A stretch of DNA of 64,000 nucleotides from Prochlorococcus sp. AG-347-K16 (GTDB lineage Bacteria; Cyanobacteriota; Cyanobacteriia; PCC-6307; Cyanobiaceae), in contig QCCD01000001.1 of assembly GCA_003281405.1 (NCBI GenBank), forward strand, positions 1 to 64,000, written 5' to 3'. Shown piece after piece: positions 50,927 to 58,546 of the stretch. The position numbers were made by a program, and so were the translations under genes. Position 1 is the first letter of the stretch. Each line of letters opens with the position of its first letter. Under the pieces are notes generated by a model. That model did not search any database and had not been told where the DNA came from. It saw only the letters and a program-made list of their open reading frames with translations.

Positions 50927-51796
50927 ATGGTTGTTGAAAAGAATAATAAAGTTGAAGACTATAAATTTAAAAAAGGAAATTTAAATTTTGCTGTTGTTGG
51001 TCATGTTGAGTGGATAAATTTCTTAAAGGTCGATCAATTACCAAAACCAGGCGTCATTTCTCATTCTGAAAAATCTCTTGATTATCCAGCTGGTGGTGGC
51101 TCTATTATCGCGAAAATACTTTCTGATTTAACTATAAACCAAATTCATTTTTTTACGTCATTAGGTAATGATGAATATGGAGATAAGTGTTTCAAGATTC
51201 TCTCAAATATGGGAATTAAGATGCATGTAGCTTGGCGTGATAAACCAACTAGAAGAGGATTTAGTTTAATTGACTCTCTAGGTGAAAGAGCAATAACAGT
51301 TATTGGTGAAAGGTTAGCTCCAACTCATAAAGATAAGTTGGAATGGAATATTTTAAAAAAAATGGACGGAATTTTTATTACGGCATCTGATTCAGAGATT
51401 TTTAAAATGGCTAGATCAGCTTCAATACTGTGTACGACACCAAGGGTAGGATTAAATACAATTAATAATTCAAATGTTCTTTTAGATGGATTAATAGGCA
51501 GTAATCTTGATCCCGGAGAAGTTTTTTCTTTTTCTGAATTATCGTTAAAACCCAAATATACTATTAAAACCGAGGGAGAGAAGGGAGGCATAATATTCCC
51601 AGGAGGAAGATATAAGGCTCTTAAAAATAAAAAATTAAAGGTTGATTCTTATGGATGTGGCGATTCATTTGCTGCTGGGATTCTTTATGGAATGGCATCT
51701 AAATGGGATATAGATAAAAGTTTAAATCTTGCTAAAGTAATGGGAAGAGACGCAAGTGAATTTTTCGGCCCATATGCAAATAGTGATGAAAAATAA
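50927..51796 (+). CDS. PfkB family carbohydrate/nucleoside kinase
   Basis: 289-residue ribokinase-fold sugar or nucleoside kinase. The ATP/catalytic motif is DSYGCGDSFAAGILYGM (family DTxGAGDxF), and the substrate-side glycine motif appears as PAGGGSIIAKIL. It is shorter than typical ribokinase and shows GCGD where GAGD is usual. Substrate unknown. Two small membrane protein genes follow on the same strand. Confidence 0.85.
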   Translation: MVVEKNNKVEDYKFKKGNLNFAVVGHVEWINFLKVDQLPKPGVISHSEKSLDYPAGGGSIIAKILSDLTINQIHFFTSLGNDEYGDKCFKILSNMGIKMHVAWRDKPTRRGFSLIDSLGERAITVIGERLAPTHKDKLEWNILKKMDGIFITASDSEIFKMARSASILCTTPRVGLNTINNSNVLLDGLIGSNLDPGEVFSFSELSLKPKYTIKTEGEKGGIIFPGGRYKALKNKKLKVDSYGCGDSFAAGILYGMASKWDIDKSLNLAKVMGRDASEFFGPYANSDEK

Positions 51797-51812
51797 TTGA
51801 ATTAAGACTTAT

Positions 51813-52004
51813 ATGAGCAATCTAGATAATAAAAATAAAAATCTACTTGTAGAAAACATTATTGTTTTCTTTTTATTTACTGTTTTTTTAGTTTTTAATT
51901 CTTTAAAAACTTTATCTAAAATTTTTACCTATGGAATCATAAAAAAAGAAATATTAACTACTAAAAGTAACTTAGGCGTAGATATAAAAATAAAAATTAA
52001 GTAA
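51813..52004 (+). CDS. Small membrane protein, unknown
   Basis: 63 residues with one strong helix (VENIIVFFLFTVFLVFNSLKTL). It starts 17 bases after the kinase and its stop TAA overlaps the next ATG (TAATG), which supports it as a real gene coupled to the downstream one. No recognised family. Confidence 0.5.
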   Translation: MSNLDNKNKNLLVENIIVFFLFTVFLVFNSLKTLSKIFTYGIIKKEILTTKSNLGVDIKIKIK

Positions 52005-52357
52005 TGAATATATTTTTAGTTTTTCTAATTTTAGGAGTTATTTTTTTGGTCTTCAAAAAAATTAATTCTAAAAAAACAAAGAACATAAAATTAGATAAAT
52101 TTAAAAATAAATTACAGAGCACGCAAACAAATATTGACAGGATTTTTTTAAGAGAGGAAGAAAAAACCTTTTCAAATCCTAATATAAATATTTATATTGG
52201 TGTTTATGACAACGAAGAAAATATAAATAGAAAATCCAATATACACAGAGCAAGACTTTCAAAATTTAAGAAATCCAAATTAAATGGTGAAATGATATTT
52301 CAAGATGATGAACAAAGGATTTATAAATTTAATAATGGAAAAAAAGTTTACTTATGA
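52004..52357 (+). CDS. Small single-span membrane protein, unknown
   Basis: 117-residue protein with an N-terminal membrane helix (IFLVFLILGVIFLVF) followed by a lysine-rich, mostly hydrophilic domain (about 20-117) ending FQDDEQRIYKFNNGKKVYL, which resembles small beta-rich domains. Translation-coupled to the preceding small gene. Convergent with the pentapeptide protein gene, 8 bases apart. No named family. Confidence 0.55.
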   Translation: MNIFLVFLILGVIFLVFKKINSKKTKNIKLDKFKNKLQSTQTNIDRIFLREEEKTFSNPNINIYIGVYDNEENINRKSNIHRARLSKFKKSKLNGEMIFQDDEQRIYKFNNGKKVYL

Positions 52358-52365
52358 TTTATGTT

Positions 52366-52884
52366 CTAACTACACTCAAGACTTTCTCTGGTTGAAACGC
52401 CTGTTGTTGGATTGATACCATCAGCAATTTCACAAAGATTTCTTTGATCTTCGCTGTCAAGAATGGCGTAAGAAAAATCTGCTCCTTCTATTTGAGCTCC
52501 TGCAAAACTGCTACCTGAAGCGATCATATTTATTAAAACAGCATTTCTAAGATCTGTTTTTTGGAAATTAACTCGATCTGAAAGAGTATCGGTCAGGTCG
52601 ATTCCATTTAAATTAGAACCTTTTAAATCAGATAGGGTTAAGGTTGTCCCATGTAAATCAACGTCACTAAAATCTGCATCTCTTGCCACTGCTCCAGCTA
52701 TAGATGACAAATGAAGATCCTCTCCATGGAAATCAAATCCTGTAATATTAGATCTTACATAACTTGGAACTTCATCTCCCTCGCCCTTAACAGCTACATT
52801 TGCCCCAGCAAAAACTGGAGAGGATAAAACTAAGAAAGAAAAAGTTATGCACAAAAGATATTTTAAAAATCTGAAAAATTTCAT
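52366..52884 (-). CDS. Exported pentapeptide-repeat protein (thylakoid-lumen type)
   Basis: 172-residue protein with a signal peptide (FFRFLKYLLCITFSFLVLSSPVFAGA). The mature part is a pentapeptide-repeat beta-helix (A(D/N)LXX units such as DADFSDVDLHGTTLTLSDLKGSNLNGIDL), and it ends LCEIADGINPTTGVSTRESLEC, the two-cysteine tail found in lumenal pentapeptide proteins of cyanobacteria and chloroplasts. Exact role is unknown. Confidence 0.88.
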   Translation of the reverse strand: MKFFRFLKYLLCITFSFLVLSSPVFAGANVAVKGEGDEVPSYVRSNITGFDFHGEDLHLSSIAGAVARDADFSDVDLHGTTLTLSDLKGSNLNGIDLTDTLSDRVNFQKTDLRNAVLINMIASGSSFAGAQIEGADFSYAILDSEDQRNLCEIADGINPTTGVSTRESLECS

Positions 52885-52967
52885 ACTAGAGAATTCGAAT
52901 GTTGTTATTTTATAACAATTAGATAATTTTTAAAATTGATGTGTAAATTTGGAACTCCTTTTTAAGA

Positions 52968-53489
52968 TTATTTAACACTGTAAATTTTAAATCTAGGCTC
53001 TAGATTGGTTATACAATCAAGGAGTTTTTTGTTATCTTTGCTATTCGTAACCTTGAATTCAGATTCAACTGTGCCGCCCTCATCTCTAATGGCTTGATTT
53101 AAAACTATGGAACCGTTTTCGTCAGATACTGATCTATGAAAAGTTCCTCTAGGTATTCTTAAAATATAACCGCAAGATTCTAATCTAACTTTATAAAAAG
53201 GATAATCCCAACCAAAATTAACAAGGAAAAATGTCCTACCCCCAGAGATAGCTAATAGATTATCTTCTTGATTATGATGTATGTAAAATTGCCAATTATT
53301 AAATTCTTCTTCATTTGGAGGGCTAACCGCAGGTCCACTGTGAATAACTAGATCTCTGTAATTTGATTCATTAACACTAATATCAAAAAATCTGACATCT
53401 TTTGTATCGCGAAATTTTTCATAACTTATCAATTCAAACATTTTTGATTTGTTTGATTTGATAACTGGAATTTCTAAACTTGAGTTCAA
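52968..53489 (-). CDS. Cupin-fold protein
   Basis: 173-residue protein with the two cupin motifs: FYIHHNQEDNLLAISGGRTFFLV (motif 1) and GYILRIPRGTFHRSV (motif 2, G-x5-P-x-G-x2-H). This is the RmlC-like jelly-roll, used by enzymes and ligand binders. ORF starts at a TTG (53489); an ATG at residue 17 (MFELISYEKF) is the alternative, closer to the conserved part. It precedes the transglutaminase operon in the same direction, 124 bases downstream of it. Function unknown. Confidence 0.7.
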   Translation of the reverse strand: MNSSLEIPVIKSNKSKMFELISYEKFRDTKDVRFFDISVNESNYRDLVIHSGPAVSPPNEEEFNNWQFYIHHNQEDNLLAISGGRTFFLVNFGWDYPFYKVRLESCGYILRIPRGTFHRSVSDENGSIVLNQAIRDEGGTVESEFKVTNSKDNKKLLDCITNLEPRFKIYSVK

Positions 53490-53613
53490 TTTTCTTTAAA
53501 GGTTAAACAAATGAAAACAGATATATTTCTCTAAGAACGTATCAATTAACACTAAAAAAGAAACATATTTTCATTAATTTTTTTTCTATTTTTAAAGATT
53601 AAAGATTTAATTT

Positions 53614-54471
53614 TTATTTAATCTCAATAGGTTTGATTTCCCAAGATAAAGTATTTTCTAAATTATTTTTTCCCATAAAGTTCCCAGTAATTACAGAGGT
53701 TAAATTAGATTTGGAAGATGATACCAATGTTAAATATCTTTCGTCTATTAATCCTTGTCCGCTTGGATCAAAACCTCTCCAACCAGCACCTGGAATATAT
53801 AATTCAGCCCAAGCATGTAAATCTAACTCAGAGGGCAACGGATCTTCAAAATGATAACCACTTACAAACCTACTTGGGATACCAATAGACCTGCAAGCTT
53901 CAACCATAAGCATTGCTAAATCTCTGCATGAACCTATACGTTCTCTAAGTGTCCTGCTAGCCGGCCATGCTGGCCCTGTATGTCTTTTGGTATATTTAAC
54001 CCGATCTTGAATAATCTCAATTAGTTGGTAGGTAAATGATAATGCGTTATTAATGCTTCCTGCTAGAGCTTCTTGGGCAAGTTCAACGGCAGAGGGATCG
54101 TGTTGTCCATTTGGCATCCATCCCTCCAATGCCCCCTGTAAATCTCTATTAATAATGCTTCGACAAAAAGGTAATGTTAAATCTCGATTTTTAACTCCAT
54201 CAATAATGTTTGGATATTTTATAGTTTCAACTTCGCTGATTGATTCAATAATTAAATTATCTGTTGATCCATTGAATCTGATTCTGTTAATTTCTTCTCC
54301 GCTGGCAGCAAGTAATGGATAAATAATTTCTGGTTCTGGGGTTATTTTTAATTCAAAATTCTTTAGTTTTTGGAAGCCATTTGACCTTGGCTTTATACAT
54401 AATCTATGCTCGCCTAATTGAACAGGCTCTTCGTATTTGTATTCAAGTTTGTGAATGTATTTAATTCTCAT
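53614..54471 (-). CDS. Transglutaminase-like protease-fold protein
   Basis: 285 residues with an N-terminal beta-sandwich (about 1-100; MRIKYIHKLEYKYEEPVQLG) and a transglutaminase core. The Cys-His-Asp triad is C182 (GSCRDLAMLM), H219 (LHAWAELY) and D235 (GFDPSG). These bacterial members are cysteine proteases or amidases acting on isopeptide or peptide bonds. Gene lies 11 bases downstream of the alpha-E gene in a conserved three-gene cluster with it and the ATP-grasp gene. Confidence 0.92.
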   Translation of the reverse strand: MRIKYIHKLEYKYEEPVQLGEHRLCIKPRSNGFQKLKNFELKITPEPEIIYPLLAASGEEINRIRFNGSTDNLIIESISEVETIKYPNIIDGVKNRDLTLPFCRSIINRDLQGALEGWMPNGQHDPSAVELAQEALAGSINNALSFTYQLIEIIQDRVKYTKRHTGPAWPASRTLRERIGSCRDLAMLMVEACRSIGIPSRFVSGYHFEDPLPSELDLHAWAELYIPGAGWRGFDPSGQGLIDERYLTLVSSSKSNLTSVITGNFMGKNNLENTLSWEIKPIEIK

Positions 54472-54482
54472 TAATAAACTTA

Positions 54483-55424
54483 TTAATTAATAAAATATTT
54501 TTCTTGAATGAGATCATTTAATTTATTTAAATCCAATTGCAATGAATCTATTGCCTCATGTAAACCATCATTGATTATATCTTCAATTCTGATATAACTC
54601 CACTTTGCTTTAAGCAAACCTCTCATGCATTCTAATTCTGATGGATTTTCAGTAGATGGAGAGGTATCTATCGCTTTAAGTGTATTACTTATCCCATCAA
54701 GACAGTACCTCACTGATCTCGGAAAAATTGGATCAAGTAAAAGAAATCTTGCAACTGAATTAGGCTTTATAGAATTCTGCACTGCTTTCCTAAACATTTG
54801 ATAAGCTCCAGCTGAACGTAAAAGTGCAATCCATTGCAGCTCATCAAGAACTCCTCCAAGTTCATCTAAGCTAGGTAAGAGTAAATAATATTTAACATCT
54901 AAAATTCTGGATGTTTTGTCAGCTCTTTCGATTAATCTTCCAAGGATGCTAAATCTCCAGGCAAGATCTTTGCTTAGAGTTGCATCTGTAATTCCATAAA
55001 AAAGCTGACATTCCCTCCTTATTTCACTTAATTGTTCTTGCCTTGGTTTATTCCATATTGCCTCTCCTTCTTGCATATTCCAATATAAAATATTAATTTG
55101 TTCCCACATTTCTGTAGTCATAACATCTCTGATTTGTCGTGCATTTTCTCTTGCCATTTGAATGCAAGAAATTATGCTGTTTGGGTTCAAACGATCTCTT
55201 ATTAAAAAGTTAATAACATCATCAGGTTTTTTCTCTGGGAATCTTTTATCAAATGATTCTCTGTCACTTGAAGCATCAATTAACGGAAGCCAAGGTTCTG
55301 CGCTTCCTGGCGGACAATCTAATGACATTGCTTCACTTACTTCCACGAAACGAGATATGTTTTCTGCACGTTCTAAATAACGATTTATCCAATAAAGAGA
55401 TTCTGCTACACGACTTAAAAGCAT
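54483..55424 (-). CDS. Alpha-E domain protein (DUF403)
   Basis: 313-residue all-helical protein opening with LSRVAESLYWINRYLERAENISRF, the hallmark of the alpha-E family, and containing further acidic helices. The domain has no established activity; it almost always accompanies circularly permuted ATP-grasp and transglutaminase proteins. Starts 1 base after the ATP-grasp gene stop, so tightly coupled. Confidence 0.93.
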   Translation of the reverse strand: MLLSRVAESLYWINRYLERAENISRFVEVSEAMSLDCPPGSAEPWLPLIDASSDRESFDKRFPEKKPDDVINFLIRDRLNPNSIISCIQMARENARQIRDVMTTEMWEQINILYWNMQEGEAIWNKPRQEQLSEIRRECQLFYGITDATLSKDLAWRFSILGRLIERADKTSRILDVKYYLLLPSLDELGGVLDELQWIALLRSAGAYQMFRKAVQNSIKPNSVARFLLLDPIFPRSVRYCLDGISNTLKAIDTSPSTENPSELECMRGLLKAKWSYIRIEDIINDGLHEAIDSLQLDLNKLNDLIQEKYFIN

Positions 55425-55425
55425 A

Positions 55426-56868
55426 TTATTTACCTACAACCCATGTATCTTTGCATCCTCCACCTTGAGAAGAATTGACGACTAATGAGCCTTTTTTTAA
55501 TGCTACCCTCGTAAGCCCACCAGGGCTTACCCATGAATCTTTCCCTCTCAAGATATATGGTCTTAAATCAACATGACATGGAAAAAGTTCTCCATCACAT
55601 AACGATGGCACAGTAGATAATTCTAACGTTGGTTGTGCTATGAAATTTCTAGGATTTTTTTTAATTTTATTAGCGAATTCTTCTATCTGAGTTGTTGTTG
55701 AGTGAGGTCCAATTAACATTCCATAACCCCCAGCTTCTGCAACAGACTTAACAACAAGTTTTGATAAATTTTCTAAGACATACTCTCGATCCTTTTGGTA
55801 ATGACAAATATACGTTTCTACATTATTAATAATAATTTCTTCATCAAGATAATATTTAATCATTTTTGGAACAAATGAATAAATCATTTTGTCATCTGCT
55901 ATTCCAGTCCCAGGTGCATTTGCTAAAGCAACATGACCTGCCTTGAAAACATCTAATAATCCGCTTACACCAAGGCAGGAATCTTTTCTGAAATTAAGAG
56001 GATCTAAGAAATCATCGTCAATTCGTCTGTAAATTACATCTACTCTTTTTAATCCAGAGGTAGTTTTTAAATATACATAATCATCATTACAAACTAAGTC
56101 ATGCCCCTGAACTAGTTGGATACCCATTTCTTGAGCTAAATAACTATGTTCAAAATAAGCACTATTAAAAATTCCTGGAGTTAGTAGAACTATCTTGGGA
56201 GTGTCTGTCCAAACAGCAAGTTCTTGAAGTGTTTTTAAAAGATATGATGGATACTCATCAATTGGTTTTACTATTCTTCCTGAGAAAAGATTAGGGAAAA
56301 TATTTTTCATAACTAATCTATTTTCTAAAAAGTATGCAACCCCAGAAGGGCACCTTAAATTATCTTCTAAAACATGCCAATCTCCATTTCTGTCTCTTAT
56401 TAAATCAAGTCCTGAAATTTGACACCATTTACTTAGTGGAGGTTTAAAACCTATCATCTGAGGTCTCCAACCTTCTGAACTCTCTATTAATTCTCTTGGA
56501 ATTATTCCATCATTAATTATTTTTTGAGAATTATAAATATCATCTAGGAATAAATCAATTGCCTCAAGCCTTTGTTTTAGACCTTTTTCTAAGGTTACCC
56601 AATCATCTTTACTAATTATTCTAGGAAGTGGATCAAAAGGTAATATTCTCTCAGTACCTTTTAAACCAGTATCGTTTAATCTAAAAGTTGCACCATGTCT
56701 TAATAATAATTTTTTTGCGGCAGAGTGATTCCTGTTTAATTCTTCAAGACCCATATTATCCAAAGAGGAAAGTAGTGGAATCAATATTTCTCTAGCAGAA
56801 TTAACATTATCCTTAAAGTATTCATCAAAATTATTTTTAGGCTGATAACTTGAAAACATATAATTCAT
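55426..56868 (-). CDS. Circularly permuted ATP-grasp protein (type 2)
   Basis: 480-residue ligase-like protein of the DUF404/407 class. Key blocks: LFLDDIYNSQKIINDGIIP, WCQISGLDLIRDRNGDWHVLEDN.RCPSGVAY, and the C-terminal GGLTRVALKKGSLVVNSSQGGGCKDTW. These belong to the circularly permuted ATP-grasp superfamily, thought to form amide bonds with ATP. First gene of the transglutaminase cluster; 129 bases of promoter DNA separate it from the divergent small membrane gene. The start may be at M4 rather than M1. Confidence 0.92.
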   Translation of the reverse strand: MNYMFSSYQPKNNFDEYFKDNVNSAREILIPLLSSLDNMGLEELNRNHSAAKKLLLRHGATFRLNDTGLKGTERILPFDPLPRIISKDDWVTLEKGLKQRLEAIDLFLDDIYNSQKIINDGIIPRELIESSEGWRPQMIGFKPPLSKWCQISGLDLIRDRNGDWHVLEDNLRCPSGVAYFLENRLVMKNIFPNLFSGRIVKPIDEYPSYLLKTLQELAVWTDTPKIVLLTPGIFNSAYFEHSYLAQEMGIQLVQGHDLVCNDDYVYLKTTSGLKRVDVIYRRIDDDFLDPLNFRKDSCLGVSGLLDVFKAGHVALANAPGTGIADDKMIYSFVPKMIKYYLDEEIIINNVETYICHYQKDREYVLENLSKLVVKSVAEAGGYGMLIGPHSTTTQIEEFANKIKKNPRNFIAQPTLELSTVPSLCDGELFPCHVDLRPYILRGKDSWVSPGGLTRVALKKGSLVVNSSQGGGCKDTWVVGK

Positions 56869-56997
56869 CGTTTAGTAATTTTTACTTTAGCTTCAAATCT
56901 ATATTCGTATTTATGGATACCAAAAATAATATCTCTTAACTCGATATATTTAATTATTTGGATCATTGAAGTATATTTCTTAAAAATCTAAAAAAGT

Positions 56998-57234
56998 ATG
57001 AATTCTGGTAATTGGCAATTTGTTTTTTTTAGATATTTCGCAAGCTTTCTGTTTATACTCTCTCACAGTTTGCTGGTTCTTGATCATTTACCTATTGGGG
57101 CGGCGCTCCATGGACTTGGAGAAGTTTTTATTGCGCCTTGGGCGTTTAGGGAAAGAGCATGGGATCTTGTTGTTATTGCAGTTTTATTTTTCTTCTTCGA
57201 TATCTGGGGACTTATAAACACTCCTTGGAATTAA
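56998..57234 (+). CDS. Small membrane protein with two helices, unknown
   Basis: 78 residues: helix 1 FFRYFASFLFILSHSLLVLDHLPIG and helix 2 AWDLVVIAVLFFFFDIWGLI, with a conserved-looking linker containing HGLGEVFIAPWAFRERAW. Divergent from the ATP-grasp gene, followed 43 bases later by a cysteine-rich gene. I do not recognise the family. A second overlapping plus ORF in another frame is a shadow. Confidence 0.6.
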   Translation: MNSGNWQFVFFRYFASFLFILSHSLLVLDHLPIGAALHGLGEVFIAPWAFRERAWDLVVIAVLFFFFDIWGLINTPWN

Positions 57235-57277
57235 CTGGTATTATTTATATACTAATTTTGAAAAAGTGATATTTAAT

Positions 57278-57499
57278 ATGAAATTTAATTTTTATCAAAT
57301 TTATAAAATAATTTTTCTTTTATTTCTGACAAATATTTCTAATTTATATGCACATAATCTAATTAATGGAGGTTGCAAAGGTCATTGTGGACAGAAAGTT
57401 AAATCAATAAATAATAAAAAACAATTAAAAAATTTTGATGATCAAATAAATATTGAGAGTAAAAATTCATGTTTAAATAAATCTCTTTGTAGAGGTTGA
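57278..57499 (+). CDS. Small exported cysteine-rich protein, unknown
   Basis: 73 residues from the ATG at 57278 (the track's GTG at 57266 adds 4). An N-terminal signal peptide (IIFLLFLTNISNLYAHN) is followed by a short mature part with four cysteines: GGCKGHCGQK and NSCLNKSLCRG. Pattern suggests one or two disulfides or metal binding in the periplasm or lumen. No family recognised. Confidence 0.6.
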   Translation: MKFNFYQIYKIIFLLFLTNISNLYAHNLINGGCKGHCGQKVKSINNKKQLKNFDDQINIESKNSCLNKSLCRG

Positions 57500-57523
57500 C
57501 TTACTGAATTTTTTTAAATTGTT

Positions 57524-57799
57524 TTATGCAATTGTATCTTTAATTATTAATGAATACCTAATATTTGCTTGATAATTTTTATTTGGAGGATTTATTTGAT
57601 TTTTAATTAAAAAAATAAAAGTATACACTAACGGTAGAAGTAATGATGACGCAGCAACTAAAGCAATTATCTGGTTTAACCTAATAAATGGTTTTTTTAC
57701 AAGATCCTCACCGCACAATCCACATACAAGAACCCCTTTTGAAGATTGTTTTTGAAATTGATATTTAGGATTGCAATAGGGGCAATAGTATCTAACCAT
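57524..57799 (-). CDS. Small zinc-ribbon membrane protein, unknown
   Basis: 91 residues: an N-terminal zinc ribbon with CPYC and CGLCG pairs (about 6-9 and 26-30), then a membrane helix (IIALVAASSLLLPLVYTFIFLI), then a polar tail. Convergent with the cysteine-rich gene. The ribbon could bind nucleic acid or protein on the cytosolic side. Typical of short uncharacterised cyanobacterial genes. Confidence 0.6.
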   Translation of the reverse strand: MVRYYCPYCNPKYQFQKQSSKGVLVCGLCGEDLVKKPFIRLNQIIALVAASSLLLPLVYTFIFLIKNQINPPNKNYQANIRYSLIIKDTIA

Positions 57800-57870
57800 A
57801 TTTTTTATTTTATCTTTTTAATCATTATCTATAAAACTAAAAGAAAGTCACCTTATTTTTTTTAATTAAA

Positions 57871-57899
57871 AAAAAGAGGACTAATGAAAGCCCTCTTTT
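57871..57899. terminator. Hairpin resembling a bidirectional terminator
   Basis: AAAAGAGG and CCTCTTTT form an inverted repeat around a 12-13 base loop, with A-rich and T-rich flanks. Could end transcripts on either strand. Lies just upstream of the zinc-ribbon gene's start on its opposite side, so the served transcript is unclear. Confidence 0.45.
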
Positions 57900-58371
57900 A
57901 TCTCTTACTTATATTTTTTTTATGAAGTTAAAAACGTACCTAAATCATGGATCCTTGTTATTAACCTCTATTAAGCTAATACTCACCAAAATTAACTAAT
58001 TGTCTTTAACTGGGGCAAAAACTCTAGAATTAAGCTTGTTTCTTAAAGGGCACCTTAACGATGCAAAAGAAGGAAGCTTAGACATTAATAAAAAATAAAT
58101 GGAGCAGTTAATTAAATTAGTTCGGTTTATTCCGAAATTTCAGGCAGGCTATCGATCATTTTGAAAGACCCCCTAGAACTCAACAATATAAAATTAGGAA
58201 AATATTTCTCTAAAGACAATCCGTTTTTATACGCATTGCTTTTTAATCAAAAATGTCCGAGAGTAGTATTCAATTGTGTTAATTTTTTTAAGATATTTTT
58301 AGTAAGTTTTGCTTATTTCTTTTGATATTTAATTCGACTATCTTGACTTTAAATAATTGAGGAACTCTTTT
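57900..58371. other. Non-coding gap of about 470 bases with possible small RNA
   Basis: No ORF longer than 25 codons that looks real. A 5-bp hairpin TTCGG-TTTATT-CCGAA lies at 58121-58136, followed by GC-richer segments (CAGGCAGGCTATCGATC, AGACCCCCTAGAACTC). In a genome this compact, the length of the gap and the local structure suggest an untranslated leader or sRNA, but no known family is recognised. Confidence 0.35.
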
Positions 58372-58527
58372 ATGGATCATTCAAATGAAGTTAGTAAGAC
58401 TGATAAATCTAATCCTATAGACGAATATTTTCAATGTCTTTCATATTGCGATATTCACCCAAAAGGAATAGATAACGAATGTGAGGTCATTTGTATGGAA
58501 AGACATTTAAAAGCTAACTATTGGTAA
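58372..58527 (+). CDS. 51-residue protein with four cysteines, not in ORF track
   Basis: Translates from ATG 58372 as MDHSNEVSKTDKSNPIDEYF... to a stop at 58525-58527. A good ribosome-binding site (GAGGA) sits 8 bases before the ATG. Cysteines form two pairs, C-x3-C (QCLSYCD) and C-x3-C (ECEVICM), 11 residues apart, like a CHCH-type twin Cx3C layout. The protein is acidic and has no signal peptide. Such twin CX3C short proteins can bind metal or form hairpin disulfides. It ends 19 bases before the WD40 gene's stop on the other strand, beside the zinc genes. Confidence 0.7.
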   Translation: MDHSNEVSKTDKSNPIDEYFQCLSYCDIHPKGIDNECEVICMERHLKANYW

Positions 58528-58546
58528 TTTTATAAACTTCTACTTT

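Noticed and set aside
53490-53613. Promoter or terminator between the cupin and the transglutaminase genes
   Set aside because: AT-rich spacer without a clean hairpin or box; not enough to call.
58010-58371. Short ORFs in the non-coding gap, e.g. MKLKTYLNHGSLLLTS... and MEQLIKLVRFIPKF...
   Set aside because: 21-25 codons, no good ribosome-binding site and no conserved features; noise is more likely.
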